From Antedon mediterranea (taxonomy: Eukaryota > Echinodermata > Crinoidea > Comatulida > Antedonidae): 64,000 nucleotides of DNA. Below are positions 10,021 to 20,091 of this stretch, one piece after another (the first letter of the stretch is position 1; the number at the start of each line of letters is the position of its first letter). Where the stretch lies: the NCBI RefSeq assembly GCF_964355755.1, contig NC_092675.1:14399312-14463311 (forward strand), read 5' to 3'. A program made the position numbers and the translations under genes. The notes under the pieces were generated by a model. That model did no database searches and had not been told where the DNA came from. It saw only the letters and a list, made by a program, of their open reading frames with translations.

Positions 10021-11567
10021 TTAAAGGGGGATTCTGGGTTTAAAATATCATAACAATATAGTAACGAGAAATTAAACAAATTTAATTTCATACACATTTT
10101 TGGGTAAATTCATGGAAGTCTGTTTTTCAGCAGCTTAGGGAAGCTCATTAGATATCATTCATGAGATATTCACATAATCACGTCATCAGTGGATTCCAAA
10201 CTCGCGACGTCATGTACGTTGTGTTTGTTAACTGATTTTCATCTCTCTCCCCTGTCAAACGATGACCACCCGATCATTGTGAAATACATTTTTTGTAGAT
10301 TTTCTAAGCTAGGCCTAAAGTGTAACAATAACAGTAGTAGCATATATTTATTTGACATTTAATGAAATACAAAATTTAGTAAAGATTACGGAGTCTTAAA
10401 TTATATACTATTTTTATACCTCGAATAGTACAGATCGTATTATCGGCTTCACGTACTAGGCTAGGCCTAGCCTAAATCATTTTTTTTTCATGGGTGTTGA
10501 GAGCCATTCTGCTGACTAGGGATTCCATGCCACGATGGCTAGGTTAAAACATTGGAGCCCATCATGGGCCTAGCTAGCCTACTAAACGATTGGCCCATAA
10601 ATAACACAACTCAGTGGATTCCAAACCTATCCTATCAACCAAACTCCTAAACAATCTAAACCTAAAACATTCTACAAAATCGGCTGTAAATATTGAGGCA
10701 AAACAAGGTCCGATCGCCGTCCGCACGTATGGTGTCCCGATCGTCTAAGTAGGCCTGAAATAGGCCTAGTTTACTCTCCAAAAAAGCAGATACCGCATCA
10801 AGCAAGTAGACCAGGTAGTAGGAAGGAGACCTAGCCGATTCGGCCCAGTTAAACATTTAGCTAGCTAGTGTAGTAGACCCTGTGCGAATTGATACTACCA
10901 GTTAAAATTAGCAATACTTATGTTTACAAATATTCCAACTCTCTCATTCGAGCTATATTATCTATACCATTCCGGTAGGTCGAGTCGACCTTCAACCAAA
11001 TACTTTACATCGTTCATGTTGTGATTATAGACGGGGTATACTCGACCCGACCAGTTTGGTTTTGTATACTGTATCTGCTTATCACGTGACAATGCCAGGC
11101 ATGGGCAGAGAGAGCACGTGTATCGTCGTCTCGCTCTCCTCGCTCAGCAAGAATGTATACGTTACGCTTCATTGATTTTGAAGGCTTTCCCTATAAGTCA
11201 GTGCGAAAATCGGCAAACGTAAAGTGCAAACATATCTAATTTTTCACTGTTTTGATGAATTTTCATAGAAAATTTACTTTATAAATGGGAAGACCGACTA
11301 AAATTACATTAGATAAGTATAATTTTGCAAAAGTAATTGATATGGTTAATGATAACGAGTCGTCGGAAGATTGACCATTTCACGAATTTCCTATTCTGTA
11401 ACACAGTGTCATATCGCCGTAGCTGCACTTGTAATCTGGCCTCATTTCACAGCCTTCGTTCTGCTTCACTGGGCGCTTATATAAATTGAAACTTTTACCG
11501 TTCAAGAGACAAAAAAATATATTTTACATTTTTTACTATTCATTTTAAACCCGGAACCCCCCTTTAA
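10021..11567. mobile_element. TTAA-flanked non-autonomous DNA element, 1,539 bp
   Basis: TTAA at 10021-10024 and 11564-11567 flanks an insert with 22-bp terminal inverted repeats (10025-10046 and 11542-11563, 20 of 22 matching). The repeats begin AGGGGGATTCTGGGTTTAAA and AGGGGGGTTCCGGGTTTAAA. Removing the insert and one TTAA joins the LINE-1 frame as DCRDL-SNYRG without loss of a codon. TTAA duplications are typical of piggyBac-type elements, but the ends do not read CCYT, so the superfamily is unsettled. The inside holds GGCCTAGGCCT-like motifs and no transposase. Confidence 0.88.
11285..11374 (+). CDS. 29-residue frame inside the TTAA element
   Basis: This short frame begins MGRPTKITLDKY and ends NDNESSED, with a GRP core like an AT-hook. 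It is not recognised. It could be a captured exon fragment or a relic of the transposase's first exon, or chance. Confidence 0.2.
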   Translation: MGRPTKITLDKYNFAKVIDMVNDNESSED

Positions 11568-11940
11568 ATCTCTACAGTCACCTTTTTTATATATTGGTAT
11601 CATTTTCTCAATGTTCCATTCATCAGGTATTGTTTCAAGGTTTGATAGTCTCTTAAATAGTTTATACAGGGATATTATTATTTCATCTCCACCGTTTTTC
11701 ATTAGTTCGTTTGTAATGAAATCTAAACCAGTACAGGGCTTTTATTATTTTTACAATTAAGTACGGCATCTTTTACACTATCACATGAGAATATAAAGTC
11801 TTGTAATGAGGGTGCATTTAAGTCATTGTCACACTTTAAAAATTCAGATGTATCATAATCAACATTGTCAAATGTATTATGGTTTTGTTTGTTAATACTA
11901 CTAAAATATGATTTTAATGAATTTTTGATACTATCTGTAT
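11568..11940 (-). pseudogene. LINE-1 reverse transcriptase, N-terminal part
   Basis: The minus-strand frame contains SLKSYFSSINKQ, APSLQDFIFSCDSVKDAV, then (after a one-base frame change near 11733) TGLDFITNELMKNGG and IPDEWNIEKMIPIYKKGDCRDL. These are RT domains 0 and 1. It is bounded by the TTAA element on one side and the Penelope-like fragment on the other. Confidence 0.85.
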
Positions 11941-11950
11941 CTTATTGTAA

Positions 11951-12613
11951 ATACATAATATAAAAATAACGCTTAAAAAAGAACGACGTTTCGACTCCAT
12001 CATGGGGTCATTATCAAGTCCAATGAATAAAATATAAAACAACAACTAATTAAATAGCACAAGCCAAGGGTCAAAGTTTAAATAACAAAAGACCTATTGT
12101 CTAACATCCTGTCAAATGAAAAGCTTAGCTTATACAAAGTCACTTTGTTTATTCAGACTAGGTTTTAATTGTCTGATATACAACATTTCATAGATAAGAC
12201 AGTCAAATTTGTTTTTGCATTTCCTAAGTATACTAAAACATGAATTAATTTTACTTGGATTAACAATCACGTTATGATCCTTTAAATGCTGTCCTATTAA
12301 GCATCTACTATGTTCAACAATGCGTTGGTAGAGGTGTCGGCATGTATATCCAACATAACTTGCATCGCACAAGTCACATTTAAATGTATACACAACACAT
12401 TGTTGACTTATAATAGTTGGTTTCTTTTCGACTTTGCTAATGTTATCTTTAACTTTTTTACTTATGAATACAGGGAAAATGATTTCGTTTATCTTGGCAT
12501 AGTTGTCGCTTGACGGAGTTCGCAGATTTCTGGTCTTTGAATGGCAGGATGATTCGCACTGGTATTTCGGATAAATCTGTTTCGCACAAAAATATTTTTT
12601 GTTTAATTAGAGC
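11951..12613 (-). mobile_element. Penelope-like element fragment (copy 2) inside LINE-1
   Basis: The 3' non-coding end (11951-12130) is the same as 1-197 in opposite orientation. The coding part follows upstream. The fragment is 5'-truncated and lacks the RT domain. LINE-1 appears to lack roughly 70-80 codons at this site, so the insertion may have been accompanied by a target deletion. Confidence 0.85.
12130..12613 (-). pseudogene. GIY-YIG endonuclease end of the Penelope-like ORF
   Basis: The minus strand reads KIFLCETDLSEIPVRIILPF and KDQKSANSVKRQL. After a one-base frame change near 12490 it continues KKPTIISQQCVVYTFKCDLC and DASYVGYTCRHLYQRIVEH. These match the conserved region before and within the GIY-YIG domain of Penelope-like elements, including the CCHH zinc-finger-like cysteines. 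The domain cuts target DNA for priming. Truncation and frameshift make it inactive. Confidence 0.9.
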
Positions 12614-13029
12614 TTTTTACGTTTCTCTTGATAATCATTCCATAGTGAGTCACATTCAAGTTGATTGTAAGACGCACTATCTTTTGTTTTACAATAAACA
12701 CGGTGTGCCCGGCAAGCACATTTTCTTTTTTCAATAGAAATATTGATTTCTTCATCATACCATATTTTGCGTTTTCTGTTGTTATTTCTTTGACCGATTG
12801 TATTTTCGGCTGTATATATAACATTATTTTTCCAAAAGTTCCATGTCTCATTAGTATTTAATGAGGATGGGTCCCAATTTTTAAATTTGTCTTTAATTCC
12901 ATTCTGGAATGGTATCCAGTTGGTATCTCTATTTATGTTCCAAATGATTTTATTAGTATCCTCATTGTTATGTTTATTACTATTTGTTTCTAATGTATTG
13001 TTTAATAATTCCAATAATAATAATATGTT
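12607..13029 (-). pseudogene. LINE-1 linker between endonuclease and RT
   Basis: The minus-strand frame from about 13014 to 12607 contains NEDTNKIIWNINRDTNW, NETWNFWKNNVIYTAENTIG and NRKRKIWYDEEINISIEKRK. This is the charged region that joins endonuclease and RT in LINEs. It is cut off by the Penelope-like fragment. Confidence 0.75.
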
Positions 13030-13544
13030 ATGATCACTACCAATATGATAAATACATAGATCATCAATTACAAGTTACTTAGTAATATCATAATTATACA
13101 TTTCGAGATACAAGTACATAATCTAATATACTATTATGATTACTCTTAGTCCATGTAAATTTCCCAATACATTTGCTATAGCTATTTAATACTGTTAGGT
13201 TACTATCCTCACAAAAATTAAATAGACCATTACCGTTATAATTAATTATATCATCTCCTTGTTTGATGTTATTTCCAATTTTACCATTAAAGTCACCTAA
13301 AACAATAATTTTTACATTGATATCTTCATTTTGTATTGAAAGTACTTCTGAAAGAAGTTCACAATATAATTCGCATGTTAATGGTTTATCAGTACCACCT
13401 TCAAAAGGGAAATAAGCTACACATAAAAAATAGGTTGATTCAGTTTTATTATTTAGTTGGACCTTAGTCAAAAGTTTTTCTAGGTCGTCTGATTTGGTTT
13501 CAAATAAATTATCATCAATTATTTTAATATTCTGTTTTAGTAAC
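13030..13544 (-). pseudogene. LINE-1 endonuclease (APE type), 5'-truncated
   Basis: The minus-strand frame contains YFLCVAYFPFEGGT, KIIVLGDFNGKIGN (the GDFN catalytic block), GKFTWTKSN and SILDYVLVS. After a frame change it contains GSDHNILL (the SDH catalytic block, 13030-13038). The first part of the domain, which carries the other catalytic residues, is lost at the 5' truncation next to the satellite. Confidence 0.88.
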
Positions 13545-14922
13545 GTAACCAAGTTTCATCGAAATACACAAAATGGTCTAAAACGTCTCCAAGTGCGATT
13601 TAAAGCTATTCTAAACACTTTGGTGTTTTTATGTTAACAAGTTTTTTTCGAAATGCACAAAATGGTCTAAAACGTCTCCAAATGCGATTTGAAGCCATTC
13701 GGTACACTTTGATGTTTTGTGTGAAAAAGTTTTGTCGAAATGCTCAAAATGGTCTAAAACGTTTTCAAAATACGATATTAAACTATTTTGTGCACTTTGA
13801 TGTTTTTGTGTGAAAAGTTTTATCCAAATGCTCAAAATGGTCTAAAACGGTTTCAAATGTGATTTTAAGCACTTTGATGTTTTTGTGTAACCAAGTTTCA
13901 TCGAAATGCACAAAATGGTCTAAAACGTCTCCAAATGCGATTTGAAGCTGTTCTAAGCACTTTGGTGTTTTTATGTTAAAAAGTTTTTTCGAAATGCTCA
14001 AAATGGTCTAAAACTGTTTCAAATGTGATTTTAAGCACTTCGATGTTTTTGTGTAACCAAGTTTTATCGAAATGCACAAAAAAAGGTCTAAAACGTCTCC
14101 AAATTCGATTTGAAGCTATTCTAAGCACTCTGGTGTTTTTATGTTAACAGATTTTCTCGAAATGCACAAAATGGTCTAAAACGTCTCCAAATTCGATTTG
14201 AAGCTATTCTGTAAATTTTGATGTTTTGTGTAAAAAAGTGTTGTCGAAATGCTTAAAATGGTCTAAAAGGTTTTCAAATACGATATTAAGCTATTTTATG
14301 CACTTTGATGTTTTTGTGTGGAAAGTTTTATCGAAATGCTCAAACTGAAACCAAGTTTCATCAAAATGCACAAAATGGTCTAAAACCTCTACTATTGCGA
14401 TTTGAAGCTATTCTGTACACTATGATGTTTTGTGTGAAAAAGTTTTGTTGAAATGCTCAAAATGGTGTAAAACGTCTCCAAATACAATATTAAGCTATTT
14501 TGTACACTTTGATGTTTTGAATGAAAAAGTTTTGTAGAAATGCTCAAAATGGTCTAAAACGTTTTCAAATACGATATTAAGCTATTTTGTGCTCTTTGAT
14601 GTTTTTGTGTGAAAAGTTTTTTCGAAAATCACAAAATGGTCTAAAACGTCTCCAAATGCGATTTGAAGCTATTCTAAGCACTTTGGTGTTTTTATGTTAA
14701 CAAGTTTTTTCGAAATGCACAAAATGGTCTAAAACGTCTCCAAATGCGATTTTAAGTTATTCTGTACACTTTGATGTTTTGTGTGAAAAAGTTTTGTCGA
14801 AATGCTCAAAATGGCGTAATACGGTTTCTAATGTGATTTTAAGCACTTTGATGTTGTTGTGTAACCAAATGCGATTTGAAGCTATTCTAAGCACTTTTGT
14901 GTTTTTATGTTAACAAGTTTTT
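13545..14922 (+). repeat. Satellite family A, plus-oriented block
   Basis: Tandem monomers of about 78-88 bp begin GTCTAAAACG. Main variants continue TCTCCAAATGCGATTTGAAG, TTTTCAAATACGATATTAAG or GTTTCAAATGTGATTTTAAG. They end TCGAAATGCNCAAAATG or TCGAAAATCACAAAATG. The block continues the monomer interrupted at 4746. Open frames inside (for example 13629-14001) are artefacts of the repeat. Confidence 0.95.
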
Positions 14923-15333
14923 TGGAGACGTTTTGGAGACGTTTTAGACCATTTTGTGCATTTCGATGAAACTTGGTTACACAAAAACATCAAAGTGCTT
15001 AAAATCACATTATAAACCGTTTTAGACCCTTTTGAGCATTTTGATAGCACTTTTCACACAAAAACATCAAAGAGCACAAAATAGCTTAATATCGTATTTA
15101 AAAACGTTTTAGACCATTTTGAGCATTTCGACAAAACTTTTTCACACAAAACATCAAAGTGTACAAAAAAGCTTCAAATCGCATTTGGAGACGTTTTAGA
15201 CCATTTTGAGCATTTCGAGAAAAATTTTTCACACAAAACATCAAAGTGTACAGAATAGTTTCAAATCGCGTTTGGAGACGTTTTAGACCATTTTGTGATT
15301 TTCGAAAAAAACTTGTTAACATAAAAACACCCT
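14923..15333 (-). repeat. Satellite family A, inverted block
   Basis: From GGAGACGTTTTGGAGACGTT onward the same monomers run in reverse complement up to AACATAAAAACACC. The turn lies within a partly duplicated GGAGACGTTTT motif. Confidence 0.93.
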
Positions 15334-15964
15334 GGATGAAGGTGAAAAAGATGTTGATGTCGTTTTATCACGTGGATTTTCAGAGGGAATCTAATTGAAA
15401 GTTAACCAACATTGTATACCCAACGCCAGTTTTTTTCTCAAATGATACATTTAAAAAGTAGGTATAAATGTTTTTTTCCATATCAGTTTAAAAATAATTT
15501 TTTCTGTTGAATTCTTTGATTTAATTGGATACTTTAGTTATCCTTGAATGTTTATAAAGGTTCGTATTCATATAGCCTGGCTGGGTTTTTTCCTATGCTA
15601 GCTAGGCCCAGGCCCCCTCGCGTGGTTAAAACCAGCTGTGTAAGACTAATGGCTGTGTATTTTTAACAGGTAAACATGTCTGTTCTGGGGCCTGAGTGAC
15701 AGTTTAAAGCTGTTTCTAGTAGGCTAGCCTGGTCCTAATTAACAATGAGGCCTAGCCTAGGACCTAGGCCTAAAATATTTAAAAAATCATATCGGAAGGG
15801 GAGTTACACTACAGTAGGTCAGGCTACATGCCTATACTATATATAAAATATAGACTACATCATAAGCAGGTTAAAGGCCTAGCAGCCTACCTAAACCTGT
15901 CTTAGTCAAAGATAAGTTCTCGGGGGTGTAATATAATAATAGAAAGAAGCTATAGAGTACTGTG
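15334..15964. other. Unique DNA with AGGCCTAGGCC-type motifs
   Basis: This is the edge of the non-satellite island. A short plus-strand frame (about 15336-15391) reads LDEGEKDVDVVLSRGFSEGI and stop, without recognised homology. GGCCTAG-type motifs cluster at 15580-15900. No gene is supported. Confidence 0.5.
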
Positions 15965-15979
15965 ACATTAGATATTTAA

Positions 15980-16524
15980 TTATAACAAATGTATATTTCT
16001 TTTATATTTGTATTGTATATTTATTATTAATACAGTATTTTGATATGCAATCAAATTCTGAATCAGTAAATAACATCAATTTCCGTTATCAATCAATTAA
16101 TATATTAAAACCACATTAATATAAAATAACTTTCAAAAAATTCAATTCAATTACAATTCATATACCATTTGTTAATATTTCCAAAATCATTGTTCTAGCA
16201 ATAAAAAAAAAACACTACCATTCAAAAAGTATACTGTACATAATATACAATACTGTAACAATTAATTGTAACAAATGTATATTTCTTTCATATTTGTATT
16301 GTATATTTATTTATTATTATTTTGATATGCAATCAAAATCTGAATCAGTAAATAACATCAATTTCCGTTATCAATCAATTTATTAAAACCAAATTAAAAT
16401 AAAATAACTTCCAAAAAATTCAATTACAATTCATATACCATTTGTTAATATTTCCAAAATCATTGTTCTGGCAATAAAAAAAAACCACTACCATTCATAA
16501 TATGTACAATACTGTAACAATTAA
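15980..16524 (+). repeat. ~286-bp tandem duplication
   Basis: 15980-16266 and 16267-16524 share AACAAATGTATATTTCTT, GATATGCAATCAAA, CATCAATTTCCGTTATC and ATACCATTTGTTAATA in the same order, with small indels. The pair lies just downstream of the transposase pseudogene's last exon. Confidence 0.8.
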
Positions 16525-16543
16525 CTGAGTGAGAAATAGCAAA

Positions 16544-16851
16544 CTATTCCTCAACTTTTCTGAACTTGGGCCTAGTCACCTCATGCTTGATCTCGGGTGA
16601 AATAAAAGTCAGAGGTGACTTCATGATTGACATAAGCTGGTCAAGGTTGCTCTTTAATCCATATACCGCCCTTTTCCGGCGATTAAATTTTGAGTGGATT
16701 AATTCGCCGCCTTGATCAGCTAAGAGTCCAACTCCTACTCTCCATTCTCTCATGAATGGTATTGTGTGGTGCTCCAACATGTGCAATTTTGGTTGAATCA
16801 CATTTGGAGCGATGCGTCTGTATTCTTTGGAGAACAGTTGTATGTAGGTTT
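16544..16851 (-). pseudogene. Transposase exon 11 (last), QGGE block
   Basis: The acceptor AAAACAG lies just before 16851, phase 1 with exon 10. The exon reads TYIQLFSKEYRRIAPNVIQ, PKLHMLEHHTIPFMREWRVG and GLLADQGGELIHSKFNRRKR and ends at a TAG stop at 16544-16546. The glutamate in QGGE is the likely third catalytic acid. The exon is intact. Confidence 0.8.
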
Positions 16852-17070
16852 CTGTTTTGAGAAAAAAATGTTTTTTTAAATTTTAACATTTTATTTGAAA
16901 GATGTATTGTCTTTTGAAATGACCAAAAATCATTAATTAAATTTTAATGTAACAAGAAAGTTTATAAATGAGAATTTAAATTATACAGATGTTTGAAGAA
17001 ATTAATCACACATTAAGAATAAATAAAACGAGACAAAATTCACATAATTTGGTCATCAGTTTTTGCTTAC

Positions 17071-17281
17071 CATATTATTGATCTATTTCTGAATCAGTGA
17101 TGCGCCTAATATGGTTTATGCATTCATGGACATTTGTAAAGGTTTTGAATACAGGTGTAAATGATTCCTGTATCTTGTGCAATTTTGTTTCAAGCAGTTG
17201 CTTACAGTTTGTAGGACAGTGATGTATCTGTTGCTTTAAAATCATTGAGACACCATCCATGAACTTTTCTATGATGTTGAA
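17071..17281 (-). pseudogene. Transposase exon 10
   Basis: The acceptor TTTTTAG precedes TTCAACATC. The exon reads FNIIEKFMDGVSMILKQQ and VHECINHIRRITDSEIDQ, then an in-frame TAA, then TATG and the donor GTAAGC. The phase matches exon 11. Confidence 0.72.
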
Positions 17282-17419
17282 CTAAAAATAAAATGAATAG
17301 TTTAAAATAAAACATTTACAGTATGGCGAGAGTCAATCGCAAATAATTCTTAATTTTATTACTTATTTTGCTGTGTAAAAATTAACGAACTTCAAATTTT
17401 AGGAATTTTAGTTACTCAC

Positions 17420-17564
17420 ATTGCATGCTCTGTATACATGGTTTCCCCACAAAACTCTATCCGTGGTACTGCTGTCGAGGAATTTTATTTTTCCTCAACA
17501 CCTCGTCCATTTTTGTACATAGAGGTCCAGTTCCAAATTTTATCTCTTGGTTCATAGTACTTCG
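17420..17564 (-). pseudogene. Transposase exon 9, YHG-SFVGNH block
   Basis: The acceptor TTTATATAG and donor GTGAGT bound an exon reading GPLCTKMDEVLRKNKIPRQQ, YHG, then TAG where the family has Gln, then SFVG. One extra A shifts the frame before NHVYRACN. The TAG is a C-to-T change from CAG. Confidence 0.78.
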
Positions 17565-17663
17565 CTATATAAAATATATAAAAGAAATATAGCATTATTT
17601 TTTATAGTATTGTATGTTTTAGACATAATTTTAAATGTTAAAGGTGTATACTGTAGTACTGAC

Positions 17664-18039
17664 CAAGTCTTTGACCTCTTGTTCTTTCAGATTTATTCTA
17701 TGACCAGTCTCTGCAATATCTGAAATCTTGTTATGCTGTTTTGTCACAAGTGACACTGAGAGCTCGTTTCTTAAGCTTTGTCTACACTATCAAACTTTAT
17801 GTGTCAAAAAAGTTTGATGTGCCTATATATGGTAGTGCTATGCTTAAATATGGTAGTGATATGACATCATCATGTCCATATATGGGCACATCATATTTTT
17901 TTGACACATGAAGTTTGATAGTGTAGACAAAGCTTTTAATCCTCAAGCTTTTCTTCTAAAGACTGGATTTTAATAATTGTAGAATTTCAATGCGCTGCAG
18001 CTTCTGATATGCTTTTCTCAAAGTCTGCTAGATGATCAC
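17664..18039 (-). pseudogene. Transposase exon 8, interrupted by a MITE
   Basis: The acceptor ATCTCAG precedes GTGATCATC; the donor GTCAGT follows 17664. The exon reads GDHLADFEKSISEAAAH, a TGA stop, TIIKIQSLEEKLED, then the MITE (17775-17935), then NELSVSLVTKQHNKIS and GHRINLKEQEVKDL. The region looks like a coiled coil. Confidence 0.68.
17771..17939. mobile_element. 161-bp MITE flanked by TTAA, inside exon 8
   Basis: TTAA at 17771-17774 and 17936-17939 flanks arms of about 58 bp that begin GCTTTGTCTACACTATCAAA on both sides. The arms differ by a few substitutions, and a short centre separates them. The insertion interrupts the transposase reading frame at LEEKLED/NELSVSL, so it came after the gene was in place. 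Confidence 0.85.
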
Positions 18040-18316
18040 CTGAGATTAAACAATATTGGTCAATCAAATAAATTTCAATCTGCATCAAAAATGAGCATCA
18101 AAATTAGTAAATTTAAAAAATGTTAATGATAATATGGATAATTCATAGAAAAATAAGTTTCAGGCAAAGGTTTGTTTATTATGCATAAAAACAGGATAAA
18201 CAATTTCGAAATTCACTAAATTCTATGCTCAAATGGACAATGTATATTTAAAAAGCAACTTGACCAATTGAGTTTATTTAATGTCAATGTAAAGTTGAAA
18301 CAACATTTGAAGTTAC

Positions 18317-18443
18317 CAGTCAAGATGTCACCATCCTGTCGCATGTTAAAAATTATAACATCAAGATTGTGCACGTCTTTTTCCAGCATATCATAGAGTT
18401 TCTTAAACAACCCAAGAGAAATGTGTAATGCTGGTATTGACAC
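18317..18443 (-). pseudogene. Transposase exon 7, LHISLG block
   Basis: The acceptor TTTCTAG precedes GTGTCAATA; the donor GGTAAC follows. The exon reads VSIPALHISLGLFKKLYDML and EKDVHNLDVIIFNMRQDGD in phase with exons 6 and 8. It has no internal stop. Confidence 0.78.
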
Positions 18444-18668
18444 CTAGAAAAATAGTTGATTGAGGAAATATTTAATAAAGAGGTATATTTATAAATTACT
18501 GTAACAATTGTTTGTTTTGACAGTTATTTTATACTAACATTGTTATTTAATATGGAAGTACAAAACACATTTCATTGTTTGGAGTGTGTATTAAACTTGC
18601 TAAATTGAGATTTTAATTAATTTTGAATTTAACACTGGGGGCCTGTGCTGTTATGATTATTTACCTAC

Positions 18669-18863
18669 CCTGTTTAATTCGATGTCTACCAGGTATGGCC
18701 TAACAACGCTGTGCGATATTGTTTTGCTTTTTTTTGTCACTCCCATGGTCTACAAAAGACTTGTAGTCACGATTGTAGGTCTTGAGACATCTACAGGCTT
18801 GAAGAACATTGTTGGTTGTAATGCCATCTTGATTACAAAAACAATAGATGGAACTGTACTTTC
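18669..18863 (-). pseudogene. Transposase exon 6, Cys-containing block
   Basis: The acceptor AAAG precedes 18863 and the donor GTAGGT follows 18669. With exon 5 it reads GPNGKYSSIYCFCNQDG, where related proteins have a C-L-W-C zinc-binding pair. It continues CRCLKTYNRDYKSFVDHGSD, has a one-base frameshift near IAQ, and ends VVRPYLVDIELNR in phase with exon 7. Confidence 0.75.
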
Positions 18864-18998
18864 CTTTAAAAAAAAATCTATTTTTAAATCTACATAATAT
18901 ATATAGTACTTCAGTTTTGTGTAACAAATGCCAAACAATGAGAGCTAATAGCCAAAATATTAAAAAAAAAATGTATTGAAACTGGAAATTGTACTTAC

Positions 18999-19075
18999 CA
19001 TTTGGGCCAACAAGTCCATATACCTTTGACAAAAAATCATAATCCCCAAAAAAGAATAGGCGGATATTGTGAGTT
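18999..19075 (-). pseudogene. Transposase exon 5, FGDYDFL block
   Basis: A 77-bp exon with a strong acceptor (TTTTACAG) and consensus donor (GTAAGT). It reads THNIRLFFFGDYDFLSKVYG and LVGPN. One aspartate of GDYD is a candidate catalytic acid. Confidence 0.85.
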
Positions 19076-19231
19076 CTGTAAAATGAGAAGCTATTTTCAT
19101 TCAATTACCATGAATTCTAATTAATTACATTAATCATAATTAAAGATATACAAATTATGTAAAATTTTCAAATTAAGTTGCATATTACAATTATGTAGCT
19201 CTGCTATATACTTAAGTGTATTTAATATTAC

Positions 19232-19610
19232 TTTTTGGTCTTTGGTGAGGTCCACTGGTTTCCATCTAAATCCATGACTTCATCATGAACCGGTTTCCAG
19301 CCTTTTTCGACATTAACTATAAAATCTGGTGCTTGGAATGCTAAAATGACAATAATATTGTGCAGTGCATTGGGTTTAGGTAAACTGCAAATTTGAACTT
19401 CAAATTTAGTGGTATCACCACCCTTGTCTCCTCCAAACTTGAGAAATATGTCTCCATCTTTGAAGAAGTTCAATTCATCAGACATACAACATTTAAAATT
19501 GCTTGTTAATTTTTGGTACTTGATTATTTTGTTAAAAAATAAAATATAATTTAATTCTTCCCTGACTAGATGTGTAATTATTTTATTCTTATATTTATAC
19601 CACATGCGAT
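19232..19610 (-). pseudogene. Transposase exon 4, GGDKGG block
   Basis: The acceptor TATAATAG and donor GTAATA bound a frame with LNFFKDGDIFLKFGGDKGGD, TTKFEVQICSLPKPNALHN and HDEVMDLDGNQWTSPKTKK. The Asp in GGDKGG is the likely first catalytic acid. The exon has no internal stop and joins exon 5 in phase. Confidence 0.82.
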
Positions 19611-19700
19611 CTATTATAGTATATATAATTTGTGCCAATAATACAGTACTGATGTATGAAATAGGTTTTTTTTAAAATAACAACAAAAAATGTTACATAC

Positions 19701-19913
19701 ATATCATATTATTTGTTTAGGTAGTCATAGATTAGTTCTTTGATTTTGGTTAGTCGGACTACTGCAACCTCCTCCAAAACAAGACCTCCTATAGATGTGG
19801 CTTCATCTCGTTTGACAAACATGTATTCCATAGAATCTACTATGTGATCACCGATAATCTGTTCTTGGCAAATGTGCCTTTGCCTTTCAGAAGCCAAAAC
19901 TCCTGGGCAAAAT
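19701..19913 (-). pseudogene. Transposase exon 3
   Basis: The acceptor AAATATAG joins exon 2 in phase and gives RFCPGVLASERQRHICQEQ, HIVDSMEYMFVKRDEATSI and IKELIYDYLNK, then TAA. A donor-like GTATGT follows ten bases later, so the stop is probably a mutation. Confidence 0.68.
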
Positions 19914-20091
19914 CTATATTTAAAAAAAAATGTATATACAGTAATGATTAATTATAGTTTTTATAGCTAATTTTATTCTAAATTCAATTTAAAAAAAAGT
20001 AAACTGTTGACTGAATAATAGTAAACAGTGGCTGTGTGGCCCCACGGAGGTCCACATACCCGACACAAAAAGCAATAATAAAATAAATTAC

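Larger units (their letters stand above)
4747..13544 (-). mobile_element. LINE-1: 5'-truncated non-LTR retrotransposon with four nested insertions
   Basis: The pieces of one LINE run in order on the minus strand. They are the endonuclease (13030-13544), a linker (12614-13029), the RT N-terminus (11568-11940), the RT palm and thumb (9060-10024), the C-terminal region (6858-7717) and a 3' UTR (4747-4905). The 3' UTR ends in AATAAAGTTATTATTATT. GTAA flanks the whole at 4743-4746 and 13545-13548, and joining the flanks restores a satellite monomer. The truncation lies inside the endonuclease, as is usual for target-primed insertion. Gaps are filled by LINE-2, a Helitron-like element, a TTAA element and a Penelope-like fragment. 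Several frameshifts make it inactive. The clade is not assigned. Confidence 0.85.

Noticed and set aside
10662-10856. 64-residue minus-strand frame in the TTAA element
   Set aside because: It has no motif and lies in non-coding transposon DNA.
18317-18443. Loss of a catalytic Asp at LHISLG
   Set aside because: Serine at this place is probably normal for this transposase family, so I do not call it an inactivating change.
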